In this document: positions 1-8,852 of the stretch, piece after piece
Numbering within the stretch: the stretch's first letter is position 1
Layout: the number at the start of each line of letters is the position of its first letter
Source: JAMXLO01 sp041487355
Lineage (GTDB): Bacteria; Pseudomonadota; Alphaproteobacteria; Acetobacterales; Acetobacteraceae
Assembly: GCA_041487355.1 (NCBI GenBank)
Contig: JBGPND010000014.1
Location: 1 to 50,610, forward strand
Direction of reading: 5' to 3'
Length of the DNA: 50,610 nt
Program-made: the position numbers and the translations under genes
The notes under the pieces: generated by a model
The model's input: the letters and a program-made list of their open reading frames with translations, nothing else
The model's database searches: none
What the model was told of the DNA's origin: nothing

Positions 1-28
1 AAATTGTTGGGGGCGCGCCCTTATATCA

Positions 29-108
29 ACGTCTTGGCCGGGCTTGACCCGGCAATCCACCCCCGTTGGGTGGTGCGTGGATGGCGGGGTCAAGCCCGGC
101 CATGACGT
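29..108. repeat. Palindromic intergenic element, CGGGTCAAGCCCG family
   Basis: Two inverted arms (about 29-60 and 76-108) each contain the small hairpin GGGCTTGACCCG or its complement, and the outer ends pair as ACGTC/GACGT. The same core recurs at 14925-14943, 31530-31550 and 35825-35907. It lies directly upstream of the first livH, so it could form part of that mRNA leader, but a regulatory role is not shown. Confidence 0.75.
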
Positions 109-125
109 AGAGTACCGTCCTGTGG

Positions 126-986
126 ATGGACGCGCTTCTCTCCATCCTCTTCCACGGCCTCGCCTACGCGATGATCCTCTACATCATCTCGGTGGGCCTT
201 TCGGTGACCATGGGGCTGATGGGCTTCGTCAACCTCGCGCATGGCGTGTTCGCGATGGCCGGCGGCTACGTGACCGTGACGCTGATGAACAGCTACGCGG
301 TGCCCTTCGGCCTGGCACTCCTGGCTGCGTTCATTGTGATCGCGCTGGTCAGCGTCGTTCTCGAACGAACTCTCTACGCCCGCCTGTATGGTGCCAGCGA
401 ACTGGAACAGGTGCTGTTCACCATCGGCCTCATCTTCATGGCGGGGGCGATCGTCCGCTATCTCTGGGGTCCGGTGCCGCAGCCCATCAGCCTGCCTGCC
501 GCGCTCAGCGGTCAGCTTGATCTCGGCTTCCGCACCTTCCCGATGTATCGCTCGCTCCTGATCGTCGTCGGCTTCGTATTGATCGCCCTGTTGTGGTTCG
601 GCGTCGAGCGCACGAATTTCGGCGCCCAGCTTCGCGCCGCGGTCGATAATCGCCGCATGGCCGAATCGGTCGGCATCGACACCAGCCGCTTGTTCTCGCT
701 GGCCTTCGCACTCGGCTCGGGCCTGGCCGCGCTGGGTGGTGGCCTCGGCGCCGACATCCTCGCGATCTATCCCGGATACGCCACCGAGTATCTCGTCTAT
801 TTCCTGATGGTCGTGGCGATCGGCGGCCTCGGCTCCCTGCGCGGGCCCTTCGTGGCCGCGCTGCTGCTCGGCTTCGGCGACACCGCGTGCAAATATCTCG
901 TGCCCGAGCTCGGCTCCTTCTTCGTGTTCGCCGCCATGATCGGCCTGTTGCTGTGGCGGCCTGCCGGACTCTTCGGACGAGCCTGA
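126..986 (+). CDS. Branched-chain amino acid-type ABC transporter permease (LivH-like), system 1
   Basis: This 286-residue, very hydrophobic protein is one of the two inner-membrane permease subunits of a Liv-type (HAAT family) importer. The LivH hallmark NLAHG sits at residues 36-40, and the GGLGSLRGP loop that contacts the ATPases lies near the C-terminus, in line with a normal family length of 285-310 residues. It is followed after 4 bases by livM, then livG and livF, so it opens an operon. No Shine-Dalgarno is visible before the ATG. The substrate cannot be read from the sequence: Liv-type systems also carry amides, urea and aromatic acids. No binding-protein gene precedes it inside the window, so one may lie to the left or the set may borrow another. 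Confidence 0.9.
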   Translation: MDALLSILFHGLAYAMILYIISVGLSVTMGLMGFVNLAHGVFAMAGGYVTVTLMNSYAVPFGLALLAAFIVIALVSVVLERTLYARLYGASELEQVLFTIGLIFMAGAIVRYLWGPVPQPISLPAALSGQLDLGFRTFPMYRSLLIVVGFVLIALLWFGVERTNFGAQLRAAVDNRRMAESVGIDTSRLFSLAFALGSGLAALGGGLGADILAIYPGYATEYLVYFLMVVAIGGLGSLRGPFVAALLLGFGDTACKYLVPELGSFFVFAAMIGLLLWRPAGLFGRA

Positions 987-990
987 TCCA

Positions 991-1989
991 TTGATCTACT
1001 GGCGTCCTCCTCGCAACGCCTCGCCGGTCGAGACGCTGGTCCATCGCCACCGTCTGCGTCCCGTCGAGCTGCTGCCCTGGATCGTGGGGGTCGCCGCCTA
1101 TTTCGGCTTCGCCGACTACCTGTCGCTCGGCAGCCAGATCCTGATCATGATCCTGTTCGCGTTGTCGCTCGACCTCGTGCTCGGCTATGCGGGCATCGTC
1201 ACGCTGGGCCATTCCGCATTCTTTGGCGTCGGCGCCTATGCGGCGGGTATCTACGCCGCGCACATCACCGGCGAGCCGCTGTCCGGCCTGCTGGTCGCCG
1301 CACTCGCCGCCGCCGCGGTCGGCTTGGCGTCCGGCCTCATCATACTGCGCACGCAGGGCCTCACGCTGCTGATGCTGACGCTCGCCGTGACCGCGCTGCT
1401 CGCCGAGGCAGCGAACAAGGCAAGCTTCATCACCGGCGGAGCCGATGGGCTGCAAGGCATGGAGGTGAACCCGATCCTCGGCCTGTTTCGCTTCGATCTG
1501 TTCGGGCGCACAGCCTATCTGTATTGCCTCGCGGTGCTGTTCCTCGCGTGGCTGTTCGCCCGGCGTCTGGTGCATTCACCGTTCGGCCAGTCGCTGATCG
1601 GGATACGCGAGAACGTCATCCGCATGCATGCGATCGGCTCGCCGGTGCAACGCCGCCTGCTGACGATCTATACGATCTCCGCCGCCCTTGCCGGCATCGC
1701 GGGAGGCTTGCTCGCGCAGACCACGCAGTTCGTCGGCCTCACCGTGCTCGGCTTCCAGCGCTCGGGTGAGATCGTCATCATGCTGGTATTCGGCGGCATC
1801 GGCCGCCTGTACGGAGCCTTCGTCGGCGCGAGCCTCTACATGATCGTGCAGGATCAGCTCGCCAAGCTGGAACCGGTCTTCTGGAATTTCTGGATCGGCC
1901 TGCTGCTCGTAATGCTGGTGATGTTCGCCCGCGGCGGCGTGCTTGGCCTGATCGATCAGGCATTGCGGATGCTCCGGAGGAAGCGATGA
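991..1989 (+). CDS. Branched-chain amino acid-type ABC transporter permease (LivM-like), system 1
   Basis: This 332-residue second permease of system 1 pairs with the upstream LivH-like subunit in the inner membrane. It has a short polar N-terminus, then many membrane segments. The LivM signature LVLGYAGIVTLGHSAFFGVG lies near residues 60-80, and the ATPase-contact loop FGGIGRLYGAFVGA is near the C-terminus. The chosen start is a TTG 4 bases after the livH stop, which implies translational coupling. A later in-frame start would remove the polar N-terminus without affecting the core. The gene overlaps livG by 4 bases. Confidence 0.88.
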   Translation: MIYWRPPRNASPVETLVHRHRLRPVELLPWIVGVAAYFGFADYLSLGSQILIMILFALSLDLVLGYAGIVTLGHSAFFGVGAYAAGIYAAHITGEPLSGLLVAALAAAAVGLASGLIILRTQGLTLLMLTLAVTALLAEAANKASFITGGADGLQGMEVNPILGLFRFDLFGRTAYLYCLAVLFLAWLFARRLVHSPFGQSLIGIRENVIRMHAIGSPVQRRLLTIYTISAALAGIAGGLLAQTTQFVGLTVLGFQRSGEIVIMLVFGGIGRLYGAFVGASLYMIVQDQLAKLEPVFWNFWIGLLLVMLVMFARGGVLGLIDQALRMLRRKR

Positions 1990-2738
1990 CGCCGGCGCTG
2001 GAGACAATCGGTCTGCACAAGCGGTTCGGCGCGCTCATCGTGGCGAACGACATCCATTTCCGCCTCGAAGCCGGCGCACGCCACGCATTGATCGGGCCGA
2101 ACGGTGCGGGCAAGACGACATTCATCAACCTGATCACCGGCCGATTGGCGCCATCGGCAGGTCGCATTCTGCTCGGCGGCGAGGACGTCACCACGCTGCC
2201 ACAGGCGGCACGCGTCAGTCGCGGTCTGGCCAGGACGTTCCAGATCAACACGCTGTTCAAGGGCCTGTCCGTACTGGAGAATGTCTGTCTCGCCGTGGGT
2301 GAGCACGAGGCCACCGGCGGCGACATGCTCCGGCTGATCGGTTCGCGCCGCGGCGTGCTTGAACACGCCTACACGCTGCTTGAGCGTCTGCGCCTCGCCG
2401 ACGATGCACTGGTGCCGGTGAAGGAGCTGCCCTATGGCAAGCAGCGTCTGGTCGAGATCGCCATAGCGCTCGGTCTGCAGCCGACCGTGCTGCTGCTTGA
2501 CGAACCGGCGGCCGGTGTTCCCACAGCCGAGAGCGCGATCATTCTCGATGTCATCGAGCAGCTTCCGCGCGACATCGCAGTGCTGATCATCGAACACGAC
2601 ATGGAGCTGGTGTTCCGCTTTGCCCGCCGTATCACTGTTCTGGTGCAGGGGAGCATCCTGGTCGAGGGAACCCCCACGGAGATCGCCGCCGATGCGCGGG
2701 TGCGCGAGGTCTATCTCGGCGAGCATCAGCATGTCTGA
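1986..2738 (+). CDS. Branched-chain amino acid-type ABC transporter ATPase (LivG-like), system 1
   Basis: This 250-residue cytoplasmic ATPase powers the system-1 importer. Walker A GPNGAGKTT is at residues 37-45 and Walker B VLLLDEP at about 168-174, followed by an H-loop IIEHDME. The ABC signature is the LivG variant LPYGKQR rather than LSGGQ. The C-terminal extension typical of LivG is present. The ATG overlaps the livM stop by 4 bases and the end overlaps livF by 8 bases, so the four genes form a tight operon. Confidence 0.9.
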   Translation: MTPALETIGLHKRFGALIVANDIHFRLEAGARHALIGPNGAGKTTFINLITGRLAPSAGRILLGGEDVTTLPQAARVSRGLARTFQINTLFKGLSVLENVCLAVGEHEATGGDMLRLIGSRRGVLEHAYTLLERLRLADDALVPVKELPYGKQRLVEIAIALGLQPTVLLLDEPAAGVPTAESAIILDVIEQLPRDIAVLIIEHDMELVFRFARRITVLVQGSILVEGTPTEIAADARVREVYLGEHQHV

Positions 2739-3441
2739 CTGGCTGGCACTGCACGGCGTCTCCTCGGGCTACGGCGAGACCGTTGTGCTGGACGGGGTAT
2801 CGCTCAGCTTGCAGGAGGGCGGCGCGCTATCGGTGCTCGGTCGCAACGGTGTCGGCAAGACCACACTGCTGGCCTCGGTGCTCGGCCACACCACGCTTCA
2901 TGCCGGCCGCATCGTGTTCCGCAATCAGGCGATCGAGCGTCTGCGTCCGTTCCGGCGTGCGCGTCTCGGCATCGGCTACGTTCCGCAAGAACGGGAAATC
3001 TTCCCGTCGCTGAATGTCGACGAGAACCTGTCCGTGGCTGCCCGCGCGGGCACGCGATGGACGCGAGAGCGCGTCTACGAACTGTTCCCCTCCCTCGCTA
3101 TGCGCCGACGCAACATGGGCAATCAGCTTTCCGGCGGCGAACAGCAGATGCTCGCCGTCGGCCGTGCGCTGATGGGCAATCCCTCGCTCCTGTTGCTCGA
3201 CGAACCTTTGGAAGGACTGGCACCCGTCATCGTCGATTCGCTGCTCGCCGCATTGCACCGTCTGCGCGAGGAGAATGGCCCCGCCGTCGTGCTGGTGGAA
3301 CAGCACGCGCGCCTCGCCTTGGAGTTCGCTAGCCGCGCCGTGATTCTGGACCGCGGCAGGATCGTCTACGACGGCGCCAGCCAGCCCTTGCTCGACGATC
3401 CGCCGAGGTTGGCGAACCTGATCGGTATCGCTGGCAGGTGA
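2731..3441 (+). CDS. Branched-chain amino acid-type ABC transporter ATPase (LivF-like), system 1
   Basis: This 236-residue ATPase is the partner of the LivG-like subunit and ends the system-1 operon. It has Walker A GRNGVGKTT (residues 37-45), signature LSGGEQQML, Walker B LLLLDEP followed by the LivF-typical EGLAP, and the H-loop VEQHAR. The ATG at 2731 was chosen over an upstream in-frame ATG because it begins the conserved LivF N-terminus and overlaps the livG stop by 8 bases. All catalytic residues are present, unlike the third LivF of the window at 18106. Confidence 0.9.
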   Translation: MSDWLALHGVSSGYGETVVLDGVSLSLQEGGALSVLGRNGVGKTTLLASVLGHTTLHAGRIVFRNQAIERLRPFRRARLGIGYVPQEREIFPSLNVDENLSVAARAGTRWTRERVYELFPSLAMRRRNMGNQLSGGEQQMLAVGRALMGNPSLLLLDEPLEGLAPVIVDSLLAALHRLREENGPAVVLVEQHARLALEFASRAVILDRGRIVYDGASQPLLDDPPRLANLIGIAGR

Positions 3442-3767
3442 TCACCGTTCGTCCCCGCGCAAGAGCGTGTGAATGAATCCATCCCAGCCCCAGCGGTGAC
3501 GGTGACCCCTGGGTCCCCGCTTTCGCGGGGATGACAATCTATTGAATCGGTCCACCTTTTTCGTCATCCCCGCGCAAGTTTTGTCATCCCCGCGCAAGTT
3601 TCGTCATCCCCGCGAAAGCGGGGACCCAGGATATTGCGGGAATAGCGACGCCGCTGTTTCTTTCACACACTGCGCAAGCAGGGGCTTGTCTCCCGCAGCC
3701 CGGGGGTGACGGGCGAGCGCAATTCGGCGAACATCGACTCCTTTGATCACAGGAACCACCACCCCGC
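3442..3767. other. 326-base intergenic region between liv operon 1 and hyuA
   Basis: No gene was found here. It holds a 28-base perfect inverted repeat with tandem copies inside its right part (3508-3630, listed separately). From 3631 the region is unique DNA that presumably contains the hyuAB promoter. A weak ribosome-binding site AGGAA lies at 3751. No operator could be recognised. Confidence 0.6.
3508..3630. repeat. Inverted repeat with three tandem 20-bp copies
   Basis: The stretches 3508-3535 and 3603-3630 are perfect 28-base inverted copies, each carrying the hairpin CCCCGCTTTCGCGGGG or its complement. Just before the right copy, the unit TCGTCATCCCCGCGCAAGTT occurs at 3561-3580 and again at 3581-3600 with one change. 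The right arm then starts a third copy. It looks like a repetitive palindromic element with slippage amplification of one end. A diverged relative lies at 12181-12264. Confidence 0.85.
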
Positions 3768-5825
3768 ATGCCAACCACGGCACAAACCATAGAAATCGGC
3801 GTCGATATCGGCGGCACCTTCACCGACATCGTCTGCCGCCGCGCCGGAGAGCCGATGCGCACCCTGAAGATCCCCACCACGCGCGGCGACCCCAGCCAGG
3901 CGGTGCTGAACGCCGTCACGCATCTGTCGAACGACCTGGGCATTGCCCCCACCAGCATCGCCCGTTTCCTGCACGGCACGACGATCGCCACCAACGCGGT
4001 GCTGGAGCGCAAGGGCGCGAAGATCGGCCTGATCACCAGTGTGGGCTTCAAGGATATCCTGGAAATCGGCTACCAGCTTCGCCAGGACCTGCACCGGATC
4101 ATGCTCGAGCCGGTGACGCCGGTGTTCCTGGCACCTGGCGCGCAACGCAAGGAGGCCATCGAGCAGGTCTCCGCGCAAGGCGAGGTCATCATCCCGCTGG
4201 ACGAGGAGTCGGTGCGGCGTGCCGCGGCGGAGCTTGTCGCCGATGGCGTGCAGGCAATCGCCGTCTGCTACCTGTTCTCCTTCCTGCATCCCGCGCATGA
4301 GCAGCGCACGCGCGAGCTGATCGAGGCAGACCATCCAGGCATTGCTGTCTCGCTGTCCTCCCAGGTCGATCCCACCTTCCGCGAATACGAGCGCACCGTC
4401 GTCACCGCATTCGATGCATACATGAAGCCTGTCGTCCGCCGCTACCTGGAGCGGCTGGAGGACGGGCTCGCCGCGGCACATGTCACCGCGCCGCTGCAGA
4501 TCATGCAGTCCCGCGGCGGACTTGCCGGGACCTCGGTCGCGCGCCAACGGCCGGTGCGGCTGTTTCTCTCCGGCCCCGCCGCGGGCGTGATCGGCGGAGC
4601 CATCGTGGGGCGGTCGTCCGGCCACCGCGACCTCATCACCATCGATGTCGGCGGCACCTCGAGCGACATCGCCCTGGTCGAAGGCGGCGAACCGGTGATC
4701 CGTCCGCAGGGCAGCATCGCGGGTTTTCCGGTGCGCGTGCCGATGGTCGACGTGAATGCGATCGGCGCCGGCGGCGGTTCCATCGCATGGCTCGACGGGG
4801 CGGGCGGCTTGCGCGTTGGCCCGCATTCCGCGGGTTCCGAACCGGGGCCTGCCTGCTATGGCCGCGGTGGCGAGGAAGCGACGGTGACCGATGCCTCGGT
4901 CGTGCTCGGCTGGCTCGATCCCGCGTACTTCGCCGGCGGTTCGGTTTCGCTCGATCCGTCGCTCGCGCGCGCTGCGATCGAGCGCCGCATCGCGACGCCG
5001 TTGGGCCTGTCCGTCGCAGATGCGGCGCTCGGCATCCATCGCGTCGTGAATGCGCAGATGGTCGAGGGCATCCGTCTGGTGTCCGTGCGCCGCGGCCTCG
5101 ATCCGCGCCGTTTCACTCTGGTGGCGCTTGGCGGTGCCGGGCCGATTCACGCCACCGCGCTCGCCGCCGAACTCGGCATCGGCAGTGTGCTGATCCCGCG
5201 CCATCCGGGCGTGCTTTCGGCGGCGGGTCTGCTCGCTGCACCGATCGAACATGAGGTGGCCACGGCCTTTCCGCGCCCGCTGTCCGGCCTCGCGTTCGCC
5301 GATGTGCGTGGCGTGCTTGACGAACTGGATCGCCAGTGTGCGCGCCTGATGGCGGAGGAGAGCATCGGCGGCATGACCGTCTCGATCCAGTATTCCGCCG
5401 ATCTGTGGTACATCGGCCAGTCCTATCACCTGGAAGTGCCGCTCGCGGCGGGCGCGCCGGATCCGCTCGCCACGTTGTATCGCGACTTCCTGGCGCTGCA
5501 CGATCGTATCTACGGTCATGCGACGGAACAGCCGGTGGCGATCGTGAACCTGCGTTCCGTGCATCGCGCCGGTGGCAGCGATCATCTGGATGAAGGCGCC
5601 TACCGCCCGCTCCAAACCGATCCACACAAGCCGCCGCGCGCGATCCGCGTTGCCGGTGCCCGTGCGCCGGTGCAGGCGGCGATCTATCATCGCGCCGCGA
5701 TGCAAGCCGGCCTGACATTCGCCGGGCCGGCGATCGTGGAACAGGACGACACCACCACGCTGGTCGAACCACGCTGGCGCGGAACGGTGCTGGAAAACGG
5801 CAATCTTCTGCTGACAAGAGGCTGA
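3768..5825 (+). CDS. Hydantoinase/oxoprolinase family protein, subunit A (HyuA-like)
   Basis: This 685-residue member of the N-methylhydantoinase A / 5-oxoprolinase / acetone carboxylase beta family carries out ATP-dependent activation in the cytoplasm and works with the HyuB-like subunit encoded next. The ASKHA-type phosphate-binding motif DIGGTFTDIV is at residues 12-21. It is followed by GTTIATNAVLERKGAKIG, the hydantoinase A core motif DVGGTSSDIAL, and GAGGGSIAWLD. Length matches the family. The start has AGGAA 12 bases upstream. The stop is one base before hyuB. Sitting between two Liv transporters, it may act on an imported cyclic amide, but sequence alone does not separate hydantoinase from oxoprolinase. 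Confidence 0.87.
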   Translation: MPTTAQTIEIGVDIGGTFTDIVCRRAGEPMRTLKIPTTRGDPSQAVLNAVTHLSNDLGIAPTSIARFLHGTTIATNAVLERKGAKIGLITSVGFKDILEIGYQLRQDLHRIMLEPVTPVFLAPGAQRKEAIEQVSAQGEVIIPLDEESVRRAAAELVADGVQAIAVCYLFSFLHPAHEQRTRELIEADHPGIAVSLSSQVDPTFREYERTVVTAFDAYMKPVVRRYLERLEDGLAAAHVTAPLQIMQSRGGLAGTSVARQRPVRLFLSGPAAGVIGGAIVGRSSGHRDLITIDVGGTSSDIALVEGGEPVIRPQGSIAGFPVRVPMVDVNAIGAGGGSIAWLDGAGGLRVGPHSAGSEPGPACYGRGGEEATVTDASVVLGWLDPAYFAGGSVSLDPSLARAAIERRIATPLGLSVADAALGIHRVVNAQMVEGIRLVSVRRGLDPRRFTLVALGGAGPIHATALAAELGIGSVLIPRHPGVLSAAGLLAAPIEHEVATAFPRPLSGLAFADVRGVLDELDRQCARLMAEESIGGMTVSIQYSADLWYIGQSYHLEVPLAAGAPDPLATLYRDFLALHDRIYGHATEQPVAIVNLRSVHRAGGSDHLDEGAYRPLQTDPHKPPRAIRVAGARAPVQAAIYHRAAMQAGLTFAGPAIVEQDDTTTLVEPRWRGTVLENGNLLLTRG

Positions 5826-5826
5826 T

Positions 5827-7503
5827 ATGGACGTCGACCCGATCACGCTTGAGGTGATGCGCAACAAGCTCGACGGCATCGCCAACGAGATGCAGCTCAC
5901 ACTGGTGCGCAGCGCGTTTTCCGCCATTGTGAAGGAGGGGCTGGACGCCTCGGCGAGTCTGTTCACGCTGCAGGGCGAAACGCTGGCCCAGGCGCTCGCC
6001 GTTCCTGTGCATCTGGGAGCGCTGACGCCGATGGTCGGCCGCCTGTTGCAGACGGTGCCGCTCGACCGGATGGGCGAAGGCGACATCTGGATTCTCAACG
6101 ACACGTATCAGGGCGGCACGCATCTGCCGGACATCGCGATCATGATGCCGGTGTTTGCCGACGGCCGCGTGATCGCGATCAGCGCGGCGATGACGCACCA
6201 CCAGGATGTCGGCGGCATGGCACCCGGTTCCACGCCGACCAACGCGACCGAGATTTTCCAGGAAGGCATCCGCATTCCGCTGCTGCAGTTCCGCCAGGGC
6301 GACACGCTGAACGCCACCCTCATCGCGATGCTGCGCCAGAATGTCCGCCTGCCGGACGTGCTGATGGGCGACATCAACGCGCAGGTTGCGGCGTGCACGA
6401 TCGGTGCCCGCCGCCTCGGCGAGCTTGCCGCCAGCTTCGGACGCGATGAACTGCTCGCGCTGTCGGACGAGCTGCTGAACCGTTCCGAGGTGATGACCCG
6501 TCAGGCCTTGCATAACCTCAAATCCGGCACCTATCGGCACGTCGATTTCCTCGACAATGACGGCATCGAGCTCGACAAGCTGGTGCGGATCGAAGTGGCG
6601 GTGACGATTGCCGATGGGCAGATGACCTGCGACTTCACCGGCACCGCGCCGCAGGTGCGCGGGCCGTTCAACTGCATGCCATCCGGCCCCTATGCCGCGG
6701 CCTGTTTCGCCCTGCGCGCGGTGACCGATCCGGAGGGGCGCGTCCCCAACAATGGCGGTTGTTTCCGTCCGATTGCGTTCCATCTGCCGGAGGGCAGCCT
6801 GGTCAATCCGCGCGAGCCCGCGCCCACCGGCTGCCGTACCTCGACGATAAAGCGGATCACGACCTGCATCCTCGGTGCGCTGCGGCAGGCCGCGCCGGAT
6901 CGCGTGCCGGCCGACTCGGGCAGCGAGATCGTCATCATGCATTTCGGTGGCCAGCGGTCGGATGGACGCCGCTACGTGACGTCGCAGCTCCTGGTGGCCG
7001 GCAGCGGTGCGTCGCCGCATCTGGACGGCGTGGACGTGATCGAGACGGATGCCAGCAACTGCCTGAACGTTCCCGCCGAGGCGCTGATGATGGAAGCGCC
7101 GATCCGCGTGCACCGCGTCGCCCTGCATCGCGATTCCGGCGGACCCGGCAAGAGCCGCGGCGGGCTCGGCGGGGTGTTCGAATACGAGCTGCTGGATGGC
7201 GAGGCGACCGTGACGTATCGCGGCGAGCGGCACCTGTGCGAGGCGGCCGGGGTCGCCGACGGAATGGCCGGCGGTCGCGCCAGCGCGGTGATCCGGCGTG
7301 CCGCGGGTGGCGAGGAAGTCGTGAAATCGAAAATCGTGTCCACCCTGTGCAAGGGCGATCGCCTGGTGATCGCCACTGCCGGCGGTGGCGGGTATGGCGC
7401 ACCGGCGGAGCGCGATCCGGCGTTGGTGCAGGCGGATCTGCGCAACGGCAAGATCAGCCTGGAGGCGGCGCGCGAATTCTATGCGTATCGGGGGAACGCC
7501 TGA
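5827..7503 (+). CDS. Hydantoinase/oxoprolinase family protein, subunit B (HyuB-like)
   Basis: This 558-residue partner of the preceding HyuA-like protein contributes the second half of the active complex. Recognisable family blocks are DPITLEVMRNKLDGIANEM at the N-terminus, WILNDTYQGGTHLPDI, the histidine-rich AMTHHQDVGG, the proline/asparagine-rich PNNGGCFRP region, and the C-terminal TAGGGGYGAP. Length is normal for the family. It starts one base after the hyuA stop behind AAGAGG, so the two are co-translated. The downstream binding protein begins 70 bases later and could be in the same transcript. Confidence 0.87.
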   Translation: MDVDPITLEVMRNKLDGIANEMQLTLVRSAFSAIVKEGLDASASLFTLQGETLAQALAVPVHLGALTPMVGRLLQTVPLDRMGEGDIWILNDTYQGGTHLPDIAIMMPVFADGRVIAISAAMTHHQDVGGMAPGSTPTNATEIFQEGIRIPLLQFRQGDTLNATLIAMLRQNVRLPDVLMGDINAQVAACTIGARRLGELAASFGRDELLALSDELLNRSEVMTRQALHNLKSGTYRHVDFLDNDGIELDKLVRIEVAVTIADGQMTCDFTGTAPQVRGPFNCMPSGPYAAACFALRAVTDPEGRVPNNGGCFRPIAFHLPEGSLVNPREPAPTGCRTSTIKRITTCILGALRQAAPDRVPADSGSEIVIMHFGGQRSDGRRYVTSQLLVAGSGASPHLDGVDVIETDASNCLNVPAEALMMEAPIRVHRVALHRDSGGPGKSRGGLGGVFEYELLDGEATVTYRGERHLCEAAGVADGMAGGRASAVIRRAAGGEEVVKSKIVSTLCKGDRLVIATAGGGGYGAPAERDPALVQADLRNGKISLEAAREFYAYRGNA

Positions 7504-7573
7504 CGCTCCGCAGGCTTGGCTTGAATGCTGGGCATCCTCCGATATGATGCAGTGCATACGGGGAGACCTCACA

Positions 7574-8776
7574 ATGCACATCAGGCAAGCGATCGTCGCA
7601 GCCATCGCGATGGCCGGACTGGCGATGCCGGCACGGGCGGACAACACCCAGGGCATCACAGCGACCACGATCACCATCGGCAATATGGGTCCGTTCTCCG
7701 GCCCATCCTCGGTGTTCACGCCGCTGAACTACGGACCCGAGGCCTATTTCCGCTACATCAACGACCAGGGCGGCGTGAACGGGCACAAGTTCGTCACCGT
7801 GTTCGCCGACGATTCGTGCAACGAGGCGAAGGGCATCGCAGCGGCGAAGAAGCTGATCTATGAGGACAAGGTCTTCATGATCATGGCCAACCCGTGCAGC
7901 GGCGTCGCCATGGCGATCAAGCCGATGCTGGTGCAGGAAGGCGTGCCGTGGATCGGCGCCTCGGCCAATCCGAAGATCAGCCGCCCGCCGTCGCCGGGCA
8001 TCTTCCACTCGACGTACACCGGCATCGAGTCCGGCCGCTCCATGGCGAGCTTCGCCTTGGGCAAGCCCGGCACGACGAAGATCGCGCTCGCCATGCACAG
8101 CGACGACTGGGCGCACGGCTATTGCGATCCAGCCACCGATTACATCAGGAGCCACGGCGGAGAAATCGTCGCTACCACTGCGCTGGAGCACGGCGCTACC
8201 GATGCCACCGCCCAGGCATTGCAGATCAAGGCGTCCGGCGCGCAGGCGGTCATGGGTTGCCTGTATCAGCCCGAGCTCGTCGTGCTGTTGCGCGAACTGC
8301 AGAAGTTCCAGGTGGACGTGATCGTGCTCGGCGCGCTCGGTGCCGACTTCAACCAGGTGCTGGGAGCGTTCCCCAACCGCGACCATCTGAAGCAGCGCTT
8401 CTTCCAGCCCTATCAGTTCAAGGCGAAGCTCGGCACCGGGCCGCTGAAGAAGTTCCGCGACATCTTCGTCAAGTATCTGACGAAGGACGAGCTGCCGAAG
8501 GCTGGCGAGCCGACCAACTTCTACTATTTTGGCGTCCCCGCGGCGATCGTGACGGTGGAGGCGTTCCGCCGCGCCGGCCCCAACCCGACGCGCGAGAGCT
8601 GGGAAAAAGCGATGGAGTCGCTGAAGGACTTCGACACCGGCGTGCTCGCCGATACCGAGACCTTCGGCCCCGACAAGCACGTCGGCGTCGAGAAGATGTA
8701 CGCGGTGGGCCTGAACGCACAGGGGCAGGAGACGGTTTATAAGGCGTGGGGCGACGCGCTGCCTGATACGCAGTGA
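7574..8776 (+). CDS. Periplasmic binding protein of Liv-type ABC transporter, system 2
   Basis: This 400-residue periplasmic ligand receptor of the Peripla_BP_6/LivK-like family is probably the partner of the livHMGF set starting at 8853. The ATG at 7574 lies behind GGGAGACC and begins a clear signal peptide (charged MHIRQ, hydrophobic stretch, cleavage after ARA at about residue 22). An in-frame start further upstream would extend into hyuB and spoil the signal. The mature start, ITIGNMGPFSGPSS, is the usual beginning of this family. Its place between hyuAB and the permease genes suggests a ligand related to the hydantoinase substrate. That is inference from context. Confidence 0.87.
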   Translation: MHIRQAIVAAIAMAGLAMPARADNTQGITATTITIGNMGPFSGPSSVFTPLNYGPEAYFRYINDQGGVNGHKFVTVFADDSCNEAKGIAAAKKLIYEDKVFMIMANPCSGVAMAIKPMLVQEGVPWIGASANPKISRPPSPGIFHSTYTGIESGRSMASFALGKPGTTKIALAMHSDDWAHGYCDPATDYIRSHGGEIVATTALEHGATDATAQALQIKASGAQAVMGCLYQPELVVLLRELQKFQVDVIVLGALGADFNQVLGAFPNRDHLKQRFFQPYQFKAKLGTGPLKKFRDIFVKYLTKDELPKAGEPTNFYYFGVPAAIVTVEAFRRAGPNPTRESWEKAMESLKDFDTGVLADTETFGPDKHVGVEKMYAVGLNAQGQETVYKAWGDALPDTQ

Positions 8777-8796
8777 TGCCGCATGCGTGTCTCTTT

Positions 8797-8827
8797 CGTC
8801 ATGCCGGTGCTTGGCACCGGCATGACG
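8797..8827. repeat. Perfect 14-bp hairpin between binding protein and livH of system 2
   Basis: CGTCATGCCGGTGC and GCACCGGCATGACG flank a 3-base loop TTG. It follows the binding-protein stop by 20 bases and precedes the livH ATG by 25. There is no T-run, so it is unlikely to be a full terminator. Hairpins in this position often protect the upstream mRNA so that more binding protein is made than permease. Confidence 0.7.
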
Positions 8828-8852
8828 ATGTAAGTCCAGCGACGCGCCAATC

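Noticed and set aside
3561..3630. Three direct 20-bp copies considered as a CRISPR-like array
   Set aside because: The copies abut without spacers and merge into a palindromic intergenic repeat.
3747..7719. Very long minus-strand open frames (up to 868 codons) opposite hyuA-hyuB
   Set aside because: They lie fully antisense to clear hydantoinase genes, lack family motifs and are rich in Arg, His, Gln and Asp, as expected for shadows in high-G+C DNA.
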